From CBFGWV01 sp965652545 (GTDB lineage Bacteria; Pseudomonadota; Gammaproteobacteria; Competibacterales; Competibacteraceae), in the NCBI GenBank assembly GCA_965652545.1, contig CBFGWV010000293.1:1-6012 (forward strand): DNA of 6,012 nucleotides. The letters run 5' to 3'. Under the pieces are notes generated by a model, which was given only the letters and a program-made list of their open reading frames with translations, searched no databases and was not told where the DNA came from. Below, piece after piece: positions 5,091-6,012 of this stretch. Made by a program: the position numbers and the translations under genes. Numbering within the stretch: position 1 is the stretch's first letter; each line of letters opens with the position of its first letter.

Positions 5091-5751
5091 GCTGGGCCTC
5101 GCTGCCGGCGGGCAGGCTACGGAACAGATCGCCGTACAAGCGGTAGACCACCTTGGCCACATGCACGACGGCCGCCTGATCGGCCGTGTCGTCCAGCTTG
5201 TCCATCAGGCCGCGGAACAGCGCCATGTGGCTGATGTCCAGGCTGCCGTGCGAGCTCAGATAGGTGAAGGCCTGCGGCGGCAAGTTCAGCGATTTCCGCA
5301 AGGATTCTGCCGCCCGCGTCGCCAGGGCGATGCTGGTGCCCTCGAGCACGTTCACCATGCCGAAAAACCCGACCGGATTGCCGCGGGCGATGGTGTCGTG
5401 AACATAGGCCACCATGAGTTCAGTCGGCTGGTTGGGGGTGCTGGCGGCCGCCGCGGCCGCATCGCCGCCGGCCGCGGCGATGTCGGCGAGAATCCATTGC
5501 TCGTGGCCGTACTCTTCCGCGATGTAATCCGCCACGGCCTTGCGCAGCCATTCCAGCCGCGCCGGCAGGCGCGCACCGCAGGCCATCAGCAGCGGCACGG
5601 TGTGGCGCACGTGGTGATACGCCTGGGTCAGAAAGGCCACGTACTGGTCTTTGTTGACCTGCCCCTGCATGGCGGCATCGATCAACGGTGCGGTCAGCAG
5701 GTAGTGCCGATCGGCCTGGGTGGCGGCCTGTAGCGTCTGAAAAAAACCCAT
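5077..5751 (-). CDS. Heme-oxygenase-like non-heme iron enzyme (TenA/PqqC-like fold)
   Basis: This 224-residue all-helical protein belongs to the heme-oxygenase-like superfamily often labelled iron-containing redox enzyme or TenA/PqqC-like. It carries a plausible two-metal site: Glu79/Glu80 and His83 in AEEYGHEQW, Glu137 in VLEGTS, and His168, Asp172 and His175 in SSHGSLDISH. The H-x3-D-x2-H set matches the last metal helix of heme-oxygenase-like diiron oxidases such as CADD, and E-x2-H with a later E resembles UndA, the fatty-acid-decarboxylating 1-alkene synthase. These comparisons are from memory. It is therefore more likely an O2-using oxidase/oxygenase than a thiaminase. Residues 46-50 (HHVRH) may replace the first-helix ligand. 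An alanine-rich loop lies at 97-103. GAGGA (5759-5763) is 7 nt upstream of the ATG, and the ligase stop is 3 nt away. Substrate unknown. Confidence 0.85.
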   Translation of the reverse strand: MGFFQTLQAATQADRHYLLTAPLIDAAMQGQVNKDQYVAFLTQAYHHVRHTVPLLMACGARLPARLEWLRKAVADYIAEEYGHEQWILADIAAAGGDAAAAAASTPNQPTELMVAYVHDTIARGNPVGFFGMVNVLEGTSIALATRAAESLRKSLNLPPQAFTYLSSHGSLDISHMALFRGLMDKLDDTADQAAVVHVAKVVYRLYGDLFRSLPAGSEAQHAIA

Positions 5752-5754
5752 GAA

Positions 5755-6012
5755 CTAGTCCTCGGTAAGGGCGGTGTCGGAAAGGCTGTCGATCCAGCCG
5801 CGGTAGTGCGCAAGCAAGGCGTTGCGGCGTAGCCGCCCGTTGGCGGTCGTCAATGCGTCAGCCGCGGAGAACGGTGTGCGCGCGCGCTGCCATCGGCCGA
5901 TGCGGGCATAGTCGGGCAGGGCGTCATTGGCCGCGGCGACCGCGGCGGCGAGCGCACCATCCGGCAGATCCGGGTCGGTGGGCACCAGCACGGCGGCATT
6001 GACCGGCATGGC
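5755..6012 (-). CDS. Adenylate-forming acyl ligase, C-terminal fragment
   Basis: Only the last 85 residues or so are in the window; the gene enters from the right edge. The segment has the ANL-superfamily C-terminal pattern: NAAVLVPTDPDLPDG, a helix leading to ALPDYARIGRW, then TPFSAADALTTANGRLRRNALLAHY. ANL enzymes activate a carboxylate as acyl-AMP and then usually pass it to CoA or a carrier protein. The A10 motif, usually ending in GK with the catalytic lysine, reads NGRLRR here, so arginine sits at the lysine position. Some long-chain acyl-CoA synthetase-like branches may share this. It is probably the upstream member of the operon, with the next start only 3 nt past its stop. Acyl-chain preference cannot be judged from this fragment. 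Confidence 0.8.
   Translation of the reverse strand, partial: AMPVNAAVLVPTDPDLPDGALAAAVAAANDALPDYARIGRWQRARTPFSAADALTTANGRLRRNALLAHYRGWIDSLSDTALTED

Noticed and set aside
4011..5733. Two long plus-strand frames (4011-5234 and 4669-5733) opposite the operon
   Set aside because: Low-complexity Arg/Gly/Ala translations without motifs; the minus-strand genes have complete motifs and overlapping stops and starts.
5740..5746. Seven-base homopolymer at codons 3-4 of the oxidase gene as a phase-variation tract
   Set aside because: Seven bases is short for slippage control, and Phe-Phe codons explain it; the frame is intact.

Overview
The window is about 6 kb of high-GC DNA with gammaproteobacterial character. 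Three things point there: a YneE-type bestrophin whose start resembles the E. coli protein, a YqjG-type xi-class glutathione transferase, and REP palindromes that begin with GTAG. The genus cannot be fixed from this sequence; Xanthomonadales-, Nevskiales-, Ectothiorhodospiraceae- or Pseudomonas-like hosts all remain possible. The first seven genes of the layout read as ordinary chromosomal DNA, with no integrase, transposase, phage gene, RNA gene or CRISPR array.

Bases 1-634 hold no convincing gene. They form a repeat-rich island: a tandem heptamer (TTGGTGG, nearly eight copies) running into a G-skewed tract; a 114-bp element with 31-bp terminal inverted repeats around a smaller palindrome; and three REP hairpins in + - + order. 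A fourth REP copy lies at 3590-3614, between two convergent genes.

Bases 635-2534 hold a divergent pair: a GcvA-like LysR regulator (minus) and a xi-class glutathione transferase, probably a glutathionyl-hydroquinone reductase (plus), about 88 bp apart. This is the usual layout for a LysR regulator and its target. Next, on the plus strand, is a bestrophin-family channel (2636-3547), whose three predicted pore-neck residues fall at the same residue numbers as in the Klebsiella protein.

Bases 3643-6012 are a tight minus-strand operon that enters from the right edge: the C-terminus of an adenylate-forming acyl ligase, a heme-oxygenase-like diiron-type oxidase/oxygenase, a short-chain dehydrogenase, and an exported TPR protein. 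Junctions are 3 nt apart, 14 nt overlapping and 4 nt overlapping (ATGA), each with a Shine-Dalgarno sequence, so the genes are very probably co-translated. A ligase, a non-heme iron enzyme and an NAD(P)-dependent reductase together suggest activation, oxidative modification and redox adjustment of a carboxylic acid, possibly a fatty acid. The substrate and product cannot be read from the sequence. This operon is the best candidate here for an undescribed pathway.
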